This document shows positions 1-10,730 of a stretch of DNA of 64,000 bases, one piece after another (position 1 is the stretch's first letter; the number at the start of each line of letters is the position of its first letter). A program made the translations under genes and the position numbers. The notes under the pieces were generated by a model. It saw nothing but the letters and a program-made list of their open reading frames with translations. It was not told where the DNA came from and searched no databases. The stretch comes from Nitrosomonas sp. Nm51. GTDB taxonomy: Bacteria; Pseudomonadota; Gammaproteobacteria; Burkholderiales; Nitrosomonadaceae. The stretch is from NCBI RefSeq assembly GCF_900111165.1, contig NZ_FOGH01000007.1, positions 1 through 64,000 of the forward strand, read 5' to 3'.

Positions 1-135
1 GCGCGGACGTTTTTGAGGCATATTCGTGTTTCCTCCAAGGCCGAATTGCGGGAACGGATACTTAAAGGAATCGAGGAAATTAATTCTACTCCTGTTGTTT
101 ACCGCTGGAAGAAATTCAATCTCGAAATCGTTTAA
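1..135 (+). CDS. IS630-family transposase, C-terminal fragment (cut by window edge)
   Basis: An open frame enters from the left edge and stops at 133-135. Its 44 residues, with the segments LRHIRVSSKAELRERI and YRWKKF, match the usual C-terminal tail of IS630/Tc1-mariner transposases (DDE endonuclease fold). The catalytic residues lie outside the window. Whether the whole gene is intact cannot be told. Confidence 0.75.
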   Translation, partial: ARTFLRHIRVSSKAELRERILKGIEEINSTPVVYRWKKFNLEIV

Positions 136-166
136 TTTGTAAATAATTTAATGAATCGAAATACTA
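1..166 (+). mobile_element. Right end of an IS630-type insertion sequence
   Basis: About 30 bases after the transposase stop, a TA at 165-166 is followed directly by sequence coding for a serine recombinase tail. IS630 elements insert at TA and usually end a few tens of bases past the transposase. I therefore infer that the element ends here and interrupted the recombinase gene. The left end and the second TA copy are outside the window, so the exact boundary is inferred. Confidence 0.4.
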
Positions 167-167
167 G

Positions 168-541
168 CTTCTTGATCGGGTTGTCGATGCAGAATCGCCG
201 CTAGTGGCTAAAGCACTCGAAAAACGACAGACCTACAAAGTCAGAAGCTTATCATCGAGGAAAAAATTAACAATTGCGGTCGTCCAATCAGACACTATGA
301 CGAAATGTATCGAACCTCGTTACAATTCCTTCAAGAACCCCATAAAATCTGGTCCTTAGGAAGATTTGAAGACAAGCGAGCGGTGCTAAAACTGACCTTT
401 TCCGACCGTCTGATTTATGTCCGAAATCAAGGATATCGAACCCATGATTTATCATTGCCTTTCAAGATGTTAGGCAACGATTTTGACCGGAATATAAGAA
501 TGGCGTCCCCAAGGGGATTCGAACCCCTGTTACCGCCGTGA
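168..541 (+). pseudogene. Serine site-specific recombinase, broken C-terminal fragment
   Basis: Two frames together give the C-terminal tail typical of large resolvase-type recombinases. The first, from 168, reads DRVVDAESPLVAKALEK. It then shifts near 225-235 into the frame carrying SQKLIIEEKI, CGRP, a segment like FLQEPHKIW, and GYRTHDLSLPFK. The catalytic N-terminal domain is missing and an IS630 end lies directly upstream. The second frame runs on into the minus-strand tRNA-Glu gene and stops at 539-541; its last residues (ASPRGFEPLLPP) are just tRNA read as protein. This is a dead remnant of an integrated element beside tRNA genes. Confidence 0.7.
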
Positions 542-576
542 AAGGGCGATGTCCTAGGCCTCTAGACGATGGGGAC
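501..576 (-). tRNA. tRNA-Glu (anticodon TTC)
   Basis: On the minus strand a 76-base cloverleaf begins GTCCCCATCG and ends with an encoded CCA at 503-501. The anticodon loop reads CTTTCAC, giving anticodon TTC. The T arm contains GGTTCGAATCC. The acceptor arms (GTCCCCA/TGGGGAC) pair. It lies 33 bases downstream of tRNA-Ala and on the same strand as the glutamyl-tRNA synthetase gene. Confidence 0.96.
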
Positions 577-609
577 CTAGTGAATATTAGCGCTAGCTTT
601 TAAAGAAAC

Positions 610-685
<76 letters not shown>

Positions 686-732
686 TGATCAAAGGAACAA
701 GGATTATACTGAGGCGCGCTATCAAAGTAAAG

Positions 733-2136
733 TCATTCCGAATCCAGAAACTTATCCATCTGGGCGGTCATGCGCGCGAGTGTTTCATCGCGCCCCAGCA
801 GTTCAAGCACGGCGTCGATGGATGGTGTATGCACTTCTCCGGTAACCATCACGCGCAGCGGCATGGCGACTTTCGGAAACTTGACGCCTTGTGCTTTTAC
901 GGTGTCCTTGATTGCCTGATGAATTGATTCCCTGTCCCAGTTTTCCAGCTGAATCAGCTTCTTCAATAGATCCGACAATACCGTTCTGCTTTCCAGGGTG
1001 TAAAATTGCTGCCGCAATTCTTCGGCAGGTTCAAGTGGCCGGAAAAAGAACACGGCGGCGTCTGCCAGTTCTTCTACGGTGTTGACTCTTTCTTTCAGCA
1101 GATCAACCACTTTTGTCAAGTCCGGGCCTTGATCCAGATTGCAATCGTCTCTTGACAGAAAAGGTCTGGCCAGCTCGGTCAGACGGCTGTTGTCGGTTTT
1201 TTTCAAGTATTGCTGATTGAGCCAGTGCAGTTTTTCGGGGTTGAATTTGGCCGGGGAACGGTTGATTGATCCTAAATCAAACCATTCAACCAGCTGCTCC
1301 CGGTTGAAAATTTCTTCGTCGCCGTGAGACCATCCCAGCCTTGCCAGATAGTTGACCAAAGCTTCCGGCAAATAACCGTCTTCACGGTATTGCGTTACCG
1401 ACACCGCACCGTGCCGCTTGGACAGCCGTTCGCCGTTTGCACCCAGTATCATGGGTACATGCGCGTAATCCGGTAACGGTGCGTTAAGCGCCTTCAGAAT
1501 ATTGATTTGCCGGGGTGTGTTATTGACATGGTCGTCACCCCGGATCACGTGCGTGATATTCATATCCAGATCGTCCAGTACCACGCTGAAATTATAGGTG
1601 GGAATGCCGTCGCTTCTGATCAGCACCAGATCGTCCAGTTCCTGATTGGCAACGGTGATTTTGCCTTTAATCAGGTCGCTAAACGTCACGTAACCCGACG
1701 GCGGGTTTTTAAAACGGATAACCGGCTTGATGTCTGCAGGCGGCGTTAGTTTGGAATCGCGCCAGCGTCCGTCGTATCTGGGTTTCAAACCGGCTGCAAG
1801 CTGCTGCTGGCGCATTGCTTCCAATTCTTCCTTGCTGGCATAACAATAATACGCCTGATCATTCTCCAGTAATTGCTGTGCAACCTCCTGATACCGTTGC
1901 AGACGTTCCATCTGATAAAACGGCCCTTCGTCATAGTCCAGGCCTAGCCAGTCCATGCCGTCGTGAATGGCTTGAATCGACGCCTTGGTTGAACGTTCAA
2001 GGTCGGTATCCTCTATGCGCAGCACAAACTGGCCGCCGTGTTTGCGTGCGTAAGCCCATGAAAACAGCGCAGTGCGCGCGCCACCGATATGAAGATAACC
2101 GGTCGGGCTGGGTGCGAATCGGGTTCGTACGGTCAT
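733..2136 (-). CDS. gltX: Glutamyl-tRNA synthetase
   Basis: This 467-residue enzyme charges tRNA-Glu with glutamate using ATP and also supplies glutamyl-tRNA for tetrapyrrole synthesis. The class I signature is clear: FAPSPTGYLHIGGAR at residues 7-21 contains the HIGH-type motif, and ERLSKRHGA near residue 238 is the KMSKS-type loop. The length is normal for bacterial GluRS, and the C-terminal anticodon-binding region is present to the end. The start MTVRTRFAPSP leaves the usual short N-terminus. The gene follows the alanine and glutamate tRNA genes in chromosome order and faces away from the protease gene upstream. Confidence 0.97.
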   Translation of the reverse strand: MTVRTRFAPSPTGYLHIGGARTALFSWAYARKHGGQFVLRIEDTDLERSTKASIQAIHDGMDWLGLDYDEGPFYQMERLQRYQEVAQQLLENDQAYYCYASKEELEAMRQQQLAAGLKPRYDGRWRDSKLTPPADIKPVIRFKNPPSGYVTFSDLIKGKITVANQELDDLVLIRSDGIPTYNFSVVLDDLDMNITHVIRGDDHVNNTPRQINILKALNAPLPDYAHVPMILGANGERLSKRHGAVSVTQYREDGYLPEALVNYLARLGWSHGDEEIFNREQLVEWFDLGSINRSPAKFNPEKLHWLNQQYLKKTDNSRLTELARPFLSRDDCNLDQGPDLTKVVDLLKERVNTVEELADAAVFFFRPLEPAEELRQQFYTLESRTVLSDLLKKLIQLENWDRESIHQAIKDTVKAQGVKFPKVAMPLRVMVTGEVHTPSIDAVLELLGRDETLARMTAQMDKFLDSE

Positions 2137-2352
2137 AAGTCAATTAGCAATTCAGTAATAATGTGATAATGTGCCGCGATACTGTTATTTGTCTTGAGGT
2201 CATCCATAACGCATCTTGCAATCTGGATAGTACAGTTTCAGGCACCATTCGTTAGTAGTTATTTGATTCTCGGATTTTGTGTAATGACTGAAATACAGTC
2301 CTTTTTAATTATGATTAAATTATCGTTGATCTTTTTTTTCCGGCAACTGTTA

Positions 2353-3132
2353 ATGCACGGTAACCGGAGAACATTGTGCATTCTTGTCGCGTTCAGCCTG
2401 TGCATTTTATCATCTGTTGGCAACACGCAATTGGAAGAAACCATCACCAGAATCAAACCCGCCATTGTCGGCATCGGAACGTATCAAAAAATGAATTCTC
2501 CCCCCATCACTTTTAGGGGTACAGGTTTTGTTGTTGGCGATGGCCTGCACGTTGTCACCAATGCGCATGTGATCCCCGAAGCGCTGGACTTGGAGAAAAT
2601 GGAAAAACATGTTGTCATTACCGGACAGGACAATAAACCCGAGCTCCGGGATGCTGCCATTGTTTCCTTAGACAGAGCGCATGATATCGCTTTGCTGAAA
2701 ATCAGCGGCGCTGCCATGCCTGTGATGCGGTTCGGCGAATCGGAGACCGTCAGAGAAGGAAAAAAAATGGCTTATACCGGTTTTCCAATAGGGATGGTGC
2801 TCGGTTTTTATCCTGTTACGCATCAGGCAATTATCTCCTCCATTACGCCAATTATCAGGCCTGCGCACAACACAGCACAGCTGGATGCAAAATTGATCAG
2901 ACAACTGCAATCCCCTTTCCTGGTGTTTCAGCTCGACGGCGTTGCCTATCCGGGTAACAGCGGCAGTCCGTTGTACGATCCAGACACCGGATTGGTTTAT
3001 GGCATTATCAATATGGTGTACGTCAAAGGCAGCAAAGAAGCTGCGTTATCCGCGCCCAGCGGGATCAGCTATGCAATACCCGGAAAATATATTGCGGATT
3101 TACTTAAACGGTCCAATGTTCCGGTTCAATAA
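2353..3132 (+). CDS. Exported trypsin-like serine protease (DegP-type catalytic domain, no PDZ)
   Basis: The mature part has a chymotrypsin-fold triad: His in VVTNAHVIPEA, Asp in AHDIALLKI and Ser in YPGNSGSPLYD. The GTGFVVGDG strand before the His is typical of HtrA/DegP-like proteases. No PDZ domain follows, so this is a stand-alone protease domain, probably periplasmic or membrane-tethered. I chose the ATG at 2353 because it gives a good signal peptide (MHGNRRTLCILVAFSLCI then SSVGN). The same frame stays open upstream to a TTG at 2194 and an ATG at 2284. None of the starts has a strong ribosome binding site, so the start is uncertain. The substrate is unknown. Confidence 0.75.
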   Translation: MHGNRRTLCILVAFSLCILSSVGNTQLEETITRIKPAIVGIGTYQKMNSPPITFRGTGFVVGDGLHVVTNAHVIPEALDLEKMEKHVVITGQDNKPELRDAAIVSLDRAHDIALLKISGAAMPVMRFGESETVREGKKMAYTGFPIGMVLGFYPVTHQAIISSITPIIRPAHNTAQLDAKLIRQLQSPFLVFQLDGVAYPGNSGSPLYDPDTGLVYGIINMVYVKGSKEAALSAPSGISYAIPGKYIADLLKRSNVPVQ

Positions 3133-3343
3133 AAGTCCGTACAATCGTTGATAATCCGGAGGAAGACAATATCGGCTAAACATCTGAATACCGAATGCTG
3201 TGCATGGCCTGCATAACTATGCGAGGCGCAGTCAACCAGGGGTGTCGTCAAAAAATGTCCATTGCTGTGAAAAAAGCGGATAATGTTTACACATAGAAGT
3301 TGACGCGGCACAGTGTGATTCACAAAATAGAAGGGATGCGAAT

Positions 3344-6300
3344 ATGACACTCTCCAGTATTCCTTGTAAACAGGGCCTATATGAGCCCGTTTTTGAACAT
3401 GACGGCTGCGGTATTGGTTTTGTCGTCAATATCAAAGGTAAAGCGTCTCATCAAATCGTTGAGCAGGCATTGACGGTTTTGCAAAACCTTGATCATCGCG
3501 GCGCTTGTGGTTGTGAAGAAAATACCGGCGACGGGGCCGGTGTTCTGCTGCAGATTCCGCATGCACATCTGCAGCGGGCCTGCGAAGGACTCGGTTTTCA
3601 GCTGCCCGGACCGGGGCAGTACGGTGTCGGCATGGTTTTTTTGCCGCCTGACAGAGAGCAGCGCCACCACTGTGAAAAACGGCTGGAAGCTATCGTGCGC
3701 CAGCAAGGGCTGTTGCTACTCGGCTGGCGCAGCGTGCCCACCGACAACTTTCATCTGGGTGCTGCCGCCAGGTCATGCGAACCGTTCATACGCCAGATTT
3801 TCATAGGCCGGCATGCCGGACTGCAAGACGACCGGACGTTTGAACGCAGGCTTTACGTAATCCGCCGCCTGGCCGAGAACACAATCCGTTACGGGAATAT
3901 TGACGGCGGACATTATTTTTACCTGCCTAGCCTGTCCAGCCGTACAATCGTCTATAAAGGCATGTTAACCCCGCGGCAGGTCGTCACTTTTTATCCTGAT
4001 TTATCCGATGCCGCTGTCGAATCGGCGCTGGGCCTGGTGCATTCGCGCTTCAGCACCAATACATTTCCGAGCTGGGAGCGCGCACACCCGTACCGCAGCA
4101 TGATTCATAACGGTGAATTTAACACGCTGCGCGGCAACGAAAACTGGATGCGCGCCCGCGAGGCCATGCTGAATTCCGAAATGTTCGGTAATGACCTGTC
4201 CAGACTGTTTCCGGTGATTCAGCAGGATGGCAGTGATTCGGCCAAGTTCGATAATTGTCTTGAGTTTCTTGTATTGAGCGGTTATGCCTTGCCGCACGCG
4301 ATGATGATGATGATTCCGGAACCGTGGGAGAATCATCCCGGCATGCGTGCGGAAAAGCGCGCCTTTTATGCGTATCACAGCTGCCTGATGGAGCCATGGG
4401 ACGGCCCGGCATCCATCGCCTTTACCGATGGAATCGGTGTGGGCGCCATGCTCGACCGCAACGGTCTGCGGCCGTCACGGTACTACGTTACTACTGACGA
4501 CCTGGTCATTATGGCGTCCGAAGTGGGTGTGCTCGATGTGCCGCCGGAAAGGATTCTGGAAAAGCGGCGGCTGCAACCGGGCCGCATGTTCTGGGTCGAT
4601 ACGCAGGAGCAGCGGATTGTCAGCGACGACGAATTGAAACTGAAAATCGCCACGGCGCAACCCTACCGCAAATGGCTGGACGAGAATCTGCTGCATATCG
4701 ACGATTTGCCAACTAATGCCGGACAAACGCTCCTGAACGATCATCGTGCGACGTTGCAGCGGCAACTGGCTTTTGGTTACAGTTTTGAAGATTTGCGCCT
4801 GATCATTGGCCCGATGGCAACAAACGGCGTTTCGCCTATTGGTTCAATGGGGACGGATACGCCGCTGGCCGTGCTGTCCGATCGACCCCAGCTGTTGTAC
4901 AACTATTTTAAACAGCTTTTTGCCCAGGTCACCAACCCGCCTATCGATCCGATTCGTGAGGCATTGATTACCGCTACCACGCTTACCCTGGGTTGCGAAG
5001 GTGATTTACTGCGGCCGGGGGCGGAAAATTGCCGCAGGCTCAGGCTCCAGACGCCAATCCTGAAAAATGCGGATGTGGAAAAATTACGCCAGCTCAACCG
5101 GCCAGGAATGATCAGCGCAACCCTGCCAATCCGATTCAGGGCGGCCGGCGGCAAGGAGGCGCTAGAGCATGCCCTGGACACACTGTTTGACGCTGCAGAC
5201 CGGGCTATTGCCGACGGCGCAACCATTCTGATTCTGTCAGACAGGCAAATTGACAGTGATTATGCACCGATCCCGGCTTTGCTGGCTTCCGCAGCGCTGC
5301 ACCATCATTTGATCCGTGCGGGAGCGCGCACACGGGTCGGCCTGGTGCTTGAATCCGGCGAGCCGCGTGAAGTGCATCATTTCTGCCTGTTACTGGGCTA
5401 TGGTGTACAGGCGATCAATCCCTACATGGCGTATGAATCCCTAAACGATATGATTCTAGAGGACATGCTGCCCGGCATTCAGTATCGCGAGGCGGTAAAA
5501 CAATACAATCAGGCTGCAGTGAAAGGTATTGTAAAAGTGATGTCAAAAATGGGTATTTCGACTGTTCAGTCCTATTGCGGCGCACAGATTTTTGAGGCAG
5601 TCGGGCTGAACCGGGAATTCGTTGACCGGTATTTTACCTGGACAGTTTCGCGTGTTGGCGGTATCGGTCTGGCCGAAATTGCCCGGGAAGCGGTGCGACA
5701 GCATGCAAGAGCTTTTCCGAAACCGGCTGCAGACCGCTTTACGCTGGATGTTTACGGCCAGTACCAGTACCGCAAGGATGGTGAACTGCATCTGTTCAAT
5801 CCCAAAACCATACACCTGCTGCAAAAAGCTTGCCGCAACGGTGATTATGCAACGTTCAAAGCATACAGCGCGCTTATCGATGATCAGTCGCAACGGCTGG
5901 CAACATTGCGCGGCCTGCTGGAACTAAAATATGCCGACAGTCCAATTCCAGTCGAAGCGGTGGAACCGGTGGAAAGTATTGTCAGGCGCTTTAAAAGCGG
6001 GGCGATGTCTTACGGCTCTATCAGTCAGGAAGCACATGAGGCGCTGGCCATTGCAATGAATCGCATCGGTGGCAAAAGCAATACCGGAGAAGGCGGAGAA
6101 GATCCGGCCCGTTATATTCCCGATGCGAACGGCGATTCACGTAACAGCGCCATTAAGCAGGTTGCTTCGGCGCGTTTCGGCGTTACCAGCTATTACCTGA
6201 CCCAGGCTAAGGAATTGCAGATCAAGATGGCCCAGGGCGCCAAGCCCGGCGAAGGCGGCGAACTGCCGGGCCGCAAGGCGTATCCGTGGATTGCAAGGGT

Positions 6301-7942
6301 GCGGTACTCGACGCCGGGTGTCGGGTTGATCTCGCCGCCGCCGCATCATGATATCTATTCGATTGAAGATCTGGCGCAGCTGATTCACGACCTGAAAAAC
6401 GCCAACCATCACGCCCGCATCAGCGTCAAGCTGGTATCGGAAGCAGGTGTCGGCACCATTGCCGCCGGCGTGGCCAAAGGGCATGCGGACGTGGTATTGA
6501 TCAGCGGACATGACGGCGGCACCGGTGCTTCACCGCTGACCAGCATCAAACACGCCGGCTTGCCGTGGGAACTCGGGCTGGCGGAAACACATCAGACATT
6601 ATTATTGAATAACCTGCGCAGCCGTATTGCGGTGGAAGCCGATGGTCAGTTAAAAACCGGGCGCGATGTGGTGATCGCCGCGTTACTGGGCGCTGAAGAA
6701 TTCGGTTTTGCCACCACCGCTCTGGTCGCTATGGGATGTATTATGATGCGGGTCTGTCATCTGGATACTTGCCCGGTCGGCGTGGCAACGCAGAATCCTG
6801 CATTACGCAGGAATTTTACCGGCAGCCCGGATCATGCCGTCAATTTTATGCGTTTCATCGCCCAGGAAATGCGTGAATTAATGGCGCAAATGGGTTTTCG
6901 CACGGTCAATGAAATGATCGGCTGTACCGATCGACTGAAAGCCAGGCAGGCGATTGATCATTGGAAGGCTAAGGGGCTGGATCTTTCGCAGATACTGTAT
7001 CAACCGCAGGTTGGGCCTGAGGTGGGGCGTTACTGCCAGATACCGCAGGACCATGGACTCGAAAACGCGCTCGATAATCTGGCGCTGCTGGATCTGGCTG
7101 AGCCGGCATTGGAACGATGTGAAAAGGTTAAGGCCGGTCTGGCCATCCGCAATACCAACCGTGTGGTCGGCACCATGCTGGGCAGCGAAATCACACGGCG
7201 ATTTGGCCCGGACGGCTTGCCGGAAGACACGATCCATTTTCGTTTTCAAGGTTCCGCCGGCCAGAGTTTTGGCGCATTTATACCGCCGGGCCTGACGCTG
7301 GAGCTGGAAGGGGACGCCAACGACTATGTTGGCAAGGGGCTGTCCGGCGGCAAACTGATTCTGTACCCGCCGCAACAATCAACGTTTGTACCAGAGCAAA
7401 ATATCATAGTCGGTAATGTGGCGTTTTACGGCGCTACGGGCGGAGAAGCCTACATTCGCGGTACGGCAGGCGAACGGTTTTGCGTACGCAACAGTGGCGC
7501 GCATGTCGTCATTGAAGGGGTCGGTGATCACGGTTGCGAATATATGACCAATGGCCGTGTGGTTGTGCTCGGTTCTACCGGGCGTAACTTCGCTGCTGGC
7601 ATGTCGGGTGGAATCGCGTACGTTTATGACGAACACGATGCATTCTGCAGTCTGTGCAATCCCGAAACGGTTGCGCTGGAGGCGCTGGACGGCGAAGATA
7701 TTGACACAGTCAAACGCATGATCGCTCAGCATGCCGCTGCGACCCGCAGTGAACACGCAGAAAAAATTCTGGCGGCGTGGAATGCCAAGGTGCACAAATT
7801 TATCAAGGTCATGCCGAAAGACTACCGGCGTATGCTGGACGCGATTGAACGCGCAGAAAATGAAGGAATGACTGGAGAAAAAGCGGTTATGGCGGCCTTT
7901 GAGGAGAACAGGAATGATCTGGCGCGTATCAGCGGAAATTAG
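3344..7942 (+). CDS. gltB: Glutamate synthase (NADPH) large subunit
   Basis: This 1532-residue alpha subunit of GOGAT transfers the amide of glutamine to 2-oxoglutarate, the central ammonia-assimilation step together with glutamine synthetase. The class II amidotransferase nucleophile is Cys22 in HDGCGIGF, which implies removal of a 21-residue propeptide. The central and FMN-binding synthase domains follow; GEGGELPG and [15 protein letters not shown] are conserved there. The 3Fe-4S cluster cysteines are C1132, C1138 and C1143 (spacing Cx5Cx4C). The C-terminal beta-helix region ([16 protein letters not shown]) is complete. gltD starts 51 bases downstream, so the two form one operon. Confidence 0.97.
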   Translation: MTLSSIPCKQGLYEPVFEHDGCGIGFVVNIKGKASHQIVEQALTVLQNLDHRGACGCEENTGDGAGVLLQIPHAHLQRACEGLGFQLPGPGQYGVGMVFLPPDREQRHHCEKRLEAIVRQQGLLLLGWRSVPTDNFHLGAAARSCEPFIRQIFIGRHAGLQDDRTFERRLYVIRRLAENTIRYGNIDGGHYFYLPSLSSRTIVYKGMLTPRQVVTFYPDLSDAAVESALGLVHSRFSTNTFPSWERAHPYRSMIHNGEFNTLRGNENWMRAREAMLNSEMFGNDLSRLFPVIQQDGSDSAKFDNCLEFLVLSGYALPHAMMMMIPEPWENHPGMRAEKRAFYAYHSCLMEPWDGPASIAFTDGIGVGAMLDRNGLRPSRYYVTTDDLVIMASEVGVLDVPPERILEKRRLQPGRMFWVDTQEQRIVSDDELKLKIATAQPYRKWLDENLLHIDDLPTNAGQTLLNDHRATLQRQLAFGYSFEDLRLIIGPMATNGVSPIGSMGTDTPLAVLSDRPQLLYNYFKQLFAQVTNPPIDPIREALITATTLTLGCEGDLLRPGAENCRRLRLQTPILKNADVEKLRQLNRPGMISATLPIRFRAAGGKEALEHALDTLFDAADRAIADGATILILSDRQIDSDYAPIPALLASAALHHHLIRAGARTRVGLVLESGEPREVHHFCLLLGYGVQAINPYMAYESLNDMILEDMLPGIQYREAVKQYNQAAVKGIVKVMSKMGISTVQSYCGAQIFEAVGLNREFVDRYFTWTVSRVGGIGLAEIAREAVRQHARAFPKPAADRFTLDVYGQYQYRKDGELHLFNPKTIHLLQKACRNGDYATFKAYSALIDDQSQRLATLRGLLELKYADSPIPVEAVEPVESIVRRFKSGAMSYGSISQEAHEALAIAMNRIGGKSNTGEGGEDPARYIPDANGDSRNSAIKQVASARFGVTSYYLTQAKELQIKMAQGAKPGEGGELPGRKAYPWIARVRYSTPGVGLISPPPHHDIYSIEDLAQLIHDLKNANHHARISVKLVSEAGVGTIAAGVAKGHADVVLISGHDGGTGASPLTSIKHAGLPWELGLAETHQTLLLNNLRSRIAVEADGQLKTGRDVVIAALLGAEEFGFATTALVAMGCIMMRVCHLDTCPVGVATQNPALRRNFTGSPDHAVNFMRFIAQEMRELMAQMGFRTVNEMIGCTDRLKARQAIDHWKAKGLDLSQILYQPQVGPEVGRYCQIPQDHGLENALDNLALLDLAEPALERCEKVKAGLAIRNTNRVVGTMLGSEITRRFGPDGLPEDTIHFRFQGSAGQSFGAFIPPGLTLELEGDANDYVGKGLSGGKLILYPPQQSTFVPEQNIIVGNVAFYGATGGEAYIRGTAGERFCVRNSGAHVVIEGVGDHGCEYMTNGRVVVLGSTGRNFAAGMSGGIAYVYDEHDAFCSLCNPETVALEALDGEDIDTVKRMIAQHAAATRSEHAEKILAAWNAKVHKFIKVMPKDYRRMLDAIERAENEGMTGEKAVMAAFEENRNDLARISGN

Positions 7943-7993
7943 CATGCGCCGAAACTACGCCAATGCTGCTCAACGGCAGGAGGTGACAGTAAC

Positions 7994-9478
7994 ATGGGCA
8001 AACCAACCGGATTTATAGAATATCAGCGCGAGCTGCCTGAAAGCCGCTCGCCACTGGAACGGGTGCGCGACTGGCGCGAATTTCATACACATCTTTCAGC
8101 GCAGAAACTCAAAACACAGGCCGGCCGCTGCATGGACTGCGGTGTGCCGTTTTGCCATACAGGCACCCTGATCAGCGGTATGGCTTCCGGCTGTCCGATC
8201 AACAATTTGATTCCGGAATGGAATGATCTGGTATATCGCGGCTTATGGAAACAGGCGCTGGAGCGCCTGCATAAAACAAATAATTTTCCTGAATTTACCG
8301 GCCGTGTGTGCCCAGCCCCCTGCGAGGGTTCATGTGTGCTGGGCATCATCGATCCGCCGGTTGCCATCAAAACTATCGAACAGGCGATTGCTGACAAAGG
8401 TTTTGAAGAAGGCTGGATAGTCCCGGAGCCCCCGCCGCAACGCAGCGGAAAGAAAGTGGCTGTTGTCGGCTCAGGCCCGGCAGGGCTGGCATGCGCTGCA
8501 CAGTTGAACCGCGCCGGTCATCAGGTAACGGTTTATGAACGTGCCGACCGCGTCGGTGGATTGCTCATGTACGGTATTCCCAATATGAAACTCGACAAGG
8601 CGATTGTGCAAAGACGCGTCGATCTATTGGCCCGTGAAGGCGTGCTTTTTGTGACCAACACCGACATTGGCAAAGGACTTGCGGCTACCGCACTGCGGGA
8701 AAAATTTGATGCTGTCGTGCTTTGCTGTGGTGCGACCCGGCCGCGCGACCTGCCCATCGAAGGACGCAATCTCGAAGGCGTTCACTTCGCAATCGAATTT
8801 CTGCATGCCAATACCAGGCATTTGCTGGACAATAATTTCAGCAGCAATACGGTAATTTCGGCTAAAGACAAACATGTGATTGTTATCGGCGGCGGCGATA
8901 CAGGCACCGACTGTGTTGGAACGGCGATGCGCCACCAATGTAAAAGCCTTGCCCAGTTTGAAATCATGGCGCGGCCGCCGGGTGCGCGGCAGCCAGATAA
9001 TCCCTGGCCTGAATGGCCGAAGGTCTACAAGCTTGACTACGGGCAGGAAGAAGCTGCAGCCCGTTTTGGAGACGATCCGCGTGCGTATTTGATAATGACC
9101 GAGCAGTTTTCTGGAAATGACAATGGCCATGTCAGAGCCCTGCATACTGTCAATGTCGAATGGATTCAGGACGGGAATGGCCGTTTTTCGCCCAAAAAAA
9201 TTCCGGGAAGCGATAGAGAATGGCCGGCCGATCTGGTGTTGTTAGCGATGGGGTTCCTTGGCCCGGAGGATGTCATTCTCGACCAGCTGGCTGTTGAGCG
9301 CGATGGGCGTTCTAACGCGAAAGCTGAGGAAGGAAAATATGCGACCAATATCGCCGGTGTTTTCGCTGCCGGTGATATGCGCCGGGGCCAGAGCCTGGTT
9401 GTCTGGGCGATTCATGAAGGACGTGGTGCGGCACGTGAATGCGACCGCTATCTGATGGGAACGACCGCACTGCCCTGA
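7994..9478 (+). CDS. gltD: Glutamate synthase (NADPH) small subunit
   Basis: This 494-residue beta subunit passes electrons from NADPH through FAD to the large subunit. The N-terminal cysteine clusters CMDCGVPFC and CPAPCEGSC hold the 4Fe-4S centres. [13 protein letters not shown] near residue 155 is the FAD-binding Rossmann motif, and [10 protein letters not shown] near residue 298 is the NADPH-binding motif. An AGGTGATAG-type ribosome binding site precedes the ATG. Length and domain order are normal for bacterial GltD, and it directly follows gltB. Confidence 0.97.
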   Translation: MGKPTGFIEYQRELPESRSPLERVRDWREFHTHLSAQKLKTQAGRCMDCGVPFCHTGTLISGMASGCPINNLIPEWNDLVYRGLWKQALERLHKTNNFPEFTGRVCPAPCEGSCVLGIIDPPVAIKTIEQAIADKGFEEGWIVPEPPPQRSGKKVAVVGSGPAGLACAAQLNRAGHQVTVYERADRVGGLLMYGIPNMKLDKAIVQRRVDLLAREGVLFVTNTDIGKGLAATALREKFDAVVLCCGATRPRDLPIEGRNLEGVHFAIEFLHANTRHLLDNNFSSNTVISAKDKHVIVIGGGDTGTDCVGTAMRHQCKSLAQFEIMARPPGARQPDNPWPEWPKVYKLDYGQEEAAARFGDDPRAYLIMTEQFSGNDNGHVRALHTVNVEWIQDGNGRFSPKKIPGSDREWPADLVLLAMGFLGPEDVILDQLAVERDGRSNAKAEEGKYATNIAGVFAAGDMRRGQSLVVWAIHEGRGAARECDRYLMGTTALP

Positions 9479-9502
9479 AATTGTTTGCCGGGTACCGCCA
9501 TA

Positions 9503-9529
9503 TTGAAAAAAAATCCGGAATCCCTATTT
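9503..9529 (+). promoter_or_regulatory. Candidate sigma-32 (RpoH) heat-shock promoter for hsp20
   Basis: TTGAA at 9503-9507 and CCCTATTT at 9522-9529 are separated by 14 bases. This resembles the RpoH pattern CTTGAA, 13-14 bases, CCCCATnT. It lies about 58 bases upstream of the small heat-shock gene start, with a strong AAGAGGAGGA ribosome binding site between. The match is by eye only. Confidence 0.5.
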
Positions 9530-9586
9530 TCCAATAGAGAGTCTTAAAGATGCGTTTAATCAATGTGATTAAGAGGAGGATTTGAC

Positions 9587-10168
9587 ATGGATTTACATAA
9601 ACTTTATCCCTGGAACTGGTTCAAGCATGAAGAACCTGAAGAAGCTAAACATGAGGCTATTCAGGTTAAACCGGACAACCAGTCATTATCGCCGGTTTCG
9701 CAAGTCAACAATCTGAATCAGCTGCACAGGGAAATTGATCGCTTGTTTGATGATGCCTTTCGTGGTTTTGGTTTGCCTGACCGTTCGCGATCAGAATTTC
9801 TGAACCGGCTTTTTTCAGATGATTTGACGCCGGCTTTCAGAGCCAGTATTAATATCGCCAGCGATGATAAGCAATATACCATTACGCTTGAAGCGCCCGG
9901 ATTGTCGCAGGATGACCTGTCGATTGAATTAAAAGACCGGGTGTTGGTAATCAAAGGAACCAAACAGGACGAGCAGGAAGATAAAGACAGGCATTACTAC
10001 CGCAAAGAATGCCGTTATGGTGCATTTGAGCGCGTGCTTGCGGTACCGGATGATGCGAATACCGACGGTATTCAGGCCAGCATGGATAAAGGGCTACTGA
10101 CTATTAACGTCCCGCGCACGGAAACCGGCAAATCGGACGTTAAGAAAATTTCTATCAAAAGCGCATAG
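9587..10168 (+). CDS. Small heat-shock protein, Hsp20/alpha-crystallin family
   Basis: This 193-residue ATP-independent chaperone should bind unfolding proteins in the cytoplasm. The alpha-crystallin domain covers roughly residues 84-185. It starts at INIASDDKQYTITLEAPG, includes LSIELKDRVLVIKG, and ends with the conserved strand GLLTINVPR. A variable N-terminal arm of about 80 residues includes the helix LHREIDRLFDDAFRGFG, common in class A bacterial Hsp20 proteins. Translation starts at the ATG 6 bases after AAGAGGAGGA. A sigma-32-like promoter lies upstream and a strong hairpin downstream, so it is probably transcribed alone. Confidence 0.93.
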   Translation: MDLHKLYPWNWFKHEEPEEAKHEAIQVKPDNQSLSPVSQVNNLNQLHREIDRLFDDAFRGFGLPDRSRSEFLNRLFSDDLTPAFRASINIASDDKQYTITLEAPGLSQDDLSIELKDRVLVIKGTKQDEQEDKDRHYYRKECRYGAFERVLAVPDDANTDGIQASMDKGLLTINVPRTETGKSDVKKISIKSA

Positions 10169-10191
10169 CACATGGCGACACCCCCTAAGCG
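10163..10191. repeat. Dispersed short repeat, copy 1
   Basis: The core CACATGGCGACACCCCCTAA occurs here straddling the hsp20 stop codon. Related copies occur at 10822-10848, 29819-29844 and 63333-63361. The shared pattern is roughly CATAACACATGRCGACACCCCCTAA. All copies are at gene ends or between genes. Confidence 0.5.
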
Positions 10192-10204
10192 ATTGATTGA
10201 AAAA

Positions 10205-10253
10205 TTACCGGCCAGCCATCGTACTTTGACAGGTGTCGATGGTTGGCCGGTTA
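10205..10253. terminator. Bidirectional hairpin between hsp20 and the universal stress gene
   Basis: The arms 10205-10221 and 10237-10253 pair over 15 of 17 positions (core CCGGCCAGCCATCG with CGATGGTTGGCCGG), around a 15-base loop. The genes on either side converge, so the hairpin can end both transcripts. There is no long T-run. Confidence 0.6.
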
Positions 10254-10268
10254 CAGAGGAATAATAAA

Positions 10269-10703
10269 CTATTGACGCCTCAGATTTTGAGGCGGACGCA
10301 CCAGTAATATTGATGCATCAACATGCGTGATAAGCTGTTCTGCAACAGAGCCTAAAAAGAATCGCTTCAGTCCCCTGCGATTGGCCGTTCCGACCACAAC
10401 CAGATCGGCATCCCGGTCTGCAACCGCATCGGCAATGGTTTCAATAATGCCAATTAAGCCGAAACCGGATTTAGAGACCAGCAGCTGCGTTTTTACATTT
10501 GATATGGTGACAGCGGATCTGGCCTGATCAATAATATCCTGGCCCTTTTTTTTGTCGCCTTCCAGGTCGCCGCCCATGGTGAGGACGATTGCATGAACGA
10601 TACATAGTTCCGCATTGTATGTTTTTGCTATATTCTCTGCTTCAACCAGAGCCTGTTGAGCGGTTTCGCTGCCATCAACTGCAACAACAATCTTGTTATA
10701 CAC
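10269..10703 (-). CDS. Universal stress protein, UspA family (ATP-binding type)
   Basis: This protein of about 144 residues has the Usp fold, beginning MYNKIVVAVDGSE. Near the C-terminus lies a motif of the G-2x-G-9x-G(S/T) type (RRGLKRFFLGSVAE), which marks the ATP-binding subgroup, and it ends with the usual strand SILLVRPP. I place the start at GTG 10703-10701 because AAGGAG lies exactly 6 bases upstream. The ATG at 10730 in the same frame has no ribosome binding site and would add nine residues not typical of the family. It converges with hsp20, which fits a stress-response neighbourhood. Confidence 0.88.
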   Translation of the reverse strand: MYNKIVVAVDGSETAQQALVEAENIAKTYNAELCIVHAIVLTMGGDLEGDKKKGQDIIDQARSAVTISNVKTQLLVSKSGFGLIGIIETIADAVADRDADLVVVGTANRRGLKRFFLGSVAEQLITHVDASILLVRPPQNLRRQ

Positions 10704-10730
10704 GGAAAACTCCTTGGCCTGTTGCTCCAT

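Noticed and set aside
305-541. 78-residue frame read as an intact small gene ending in a tRNA
   Set aside because: It is the tail of a broken serine recombinase; its last residues are the tRNA-Glu gene read in the opposite sense.
2194-2352. Upstream extension of the trypsin-like protease to a TTG at 2194
   Set aside because: It adds about 50 residues with no family match, has no ribosome binding site and hides the signal peptide that begins at 2353.
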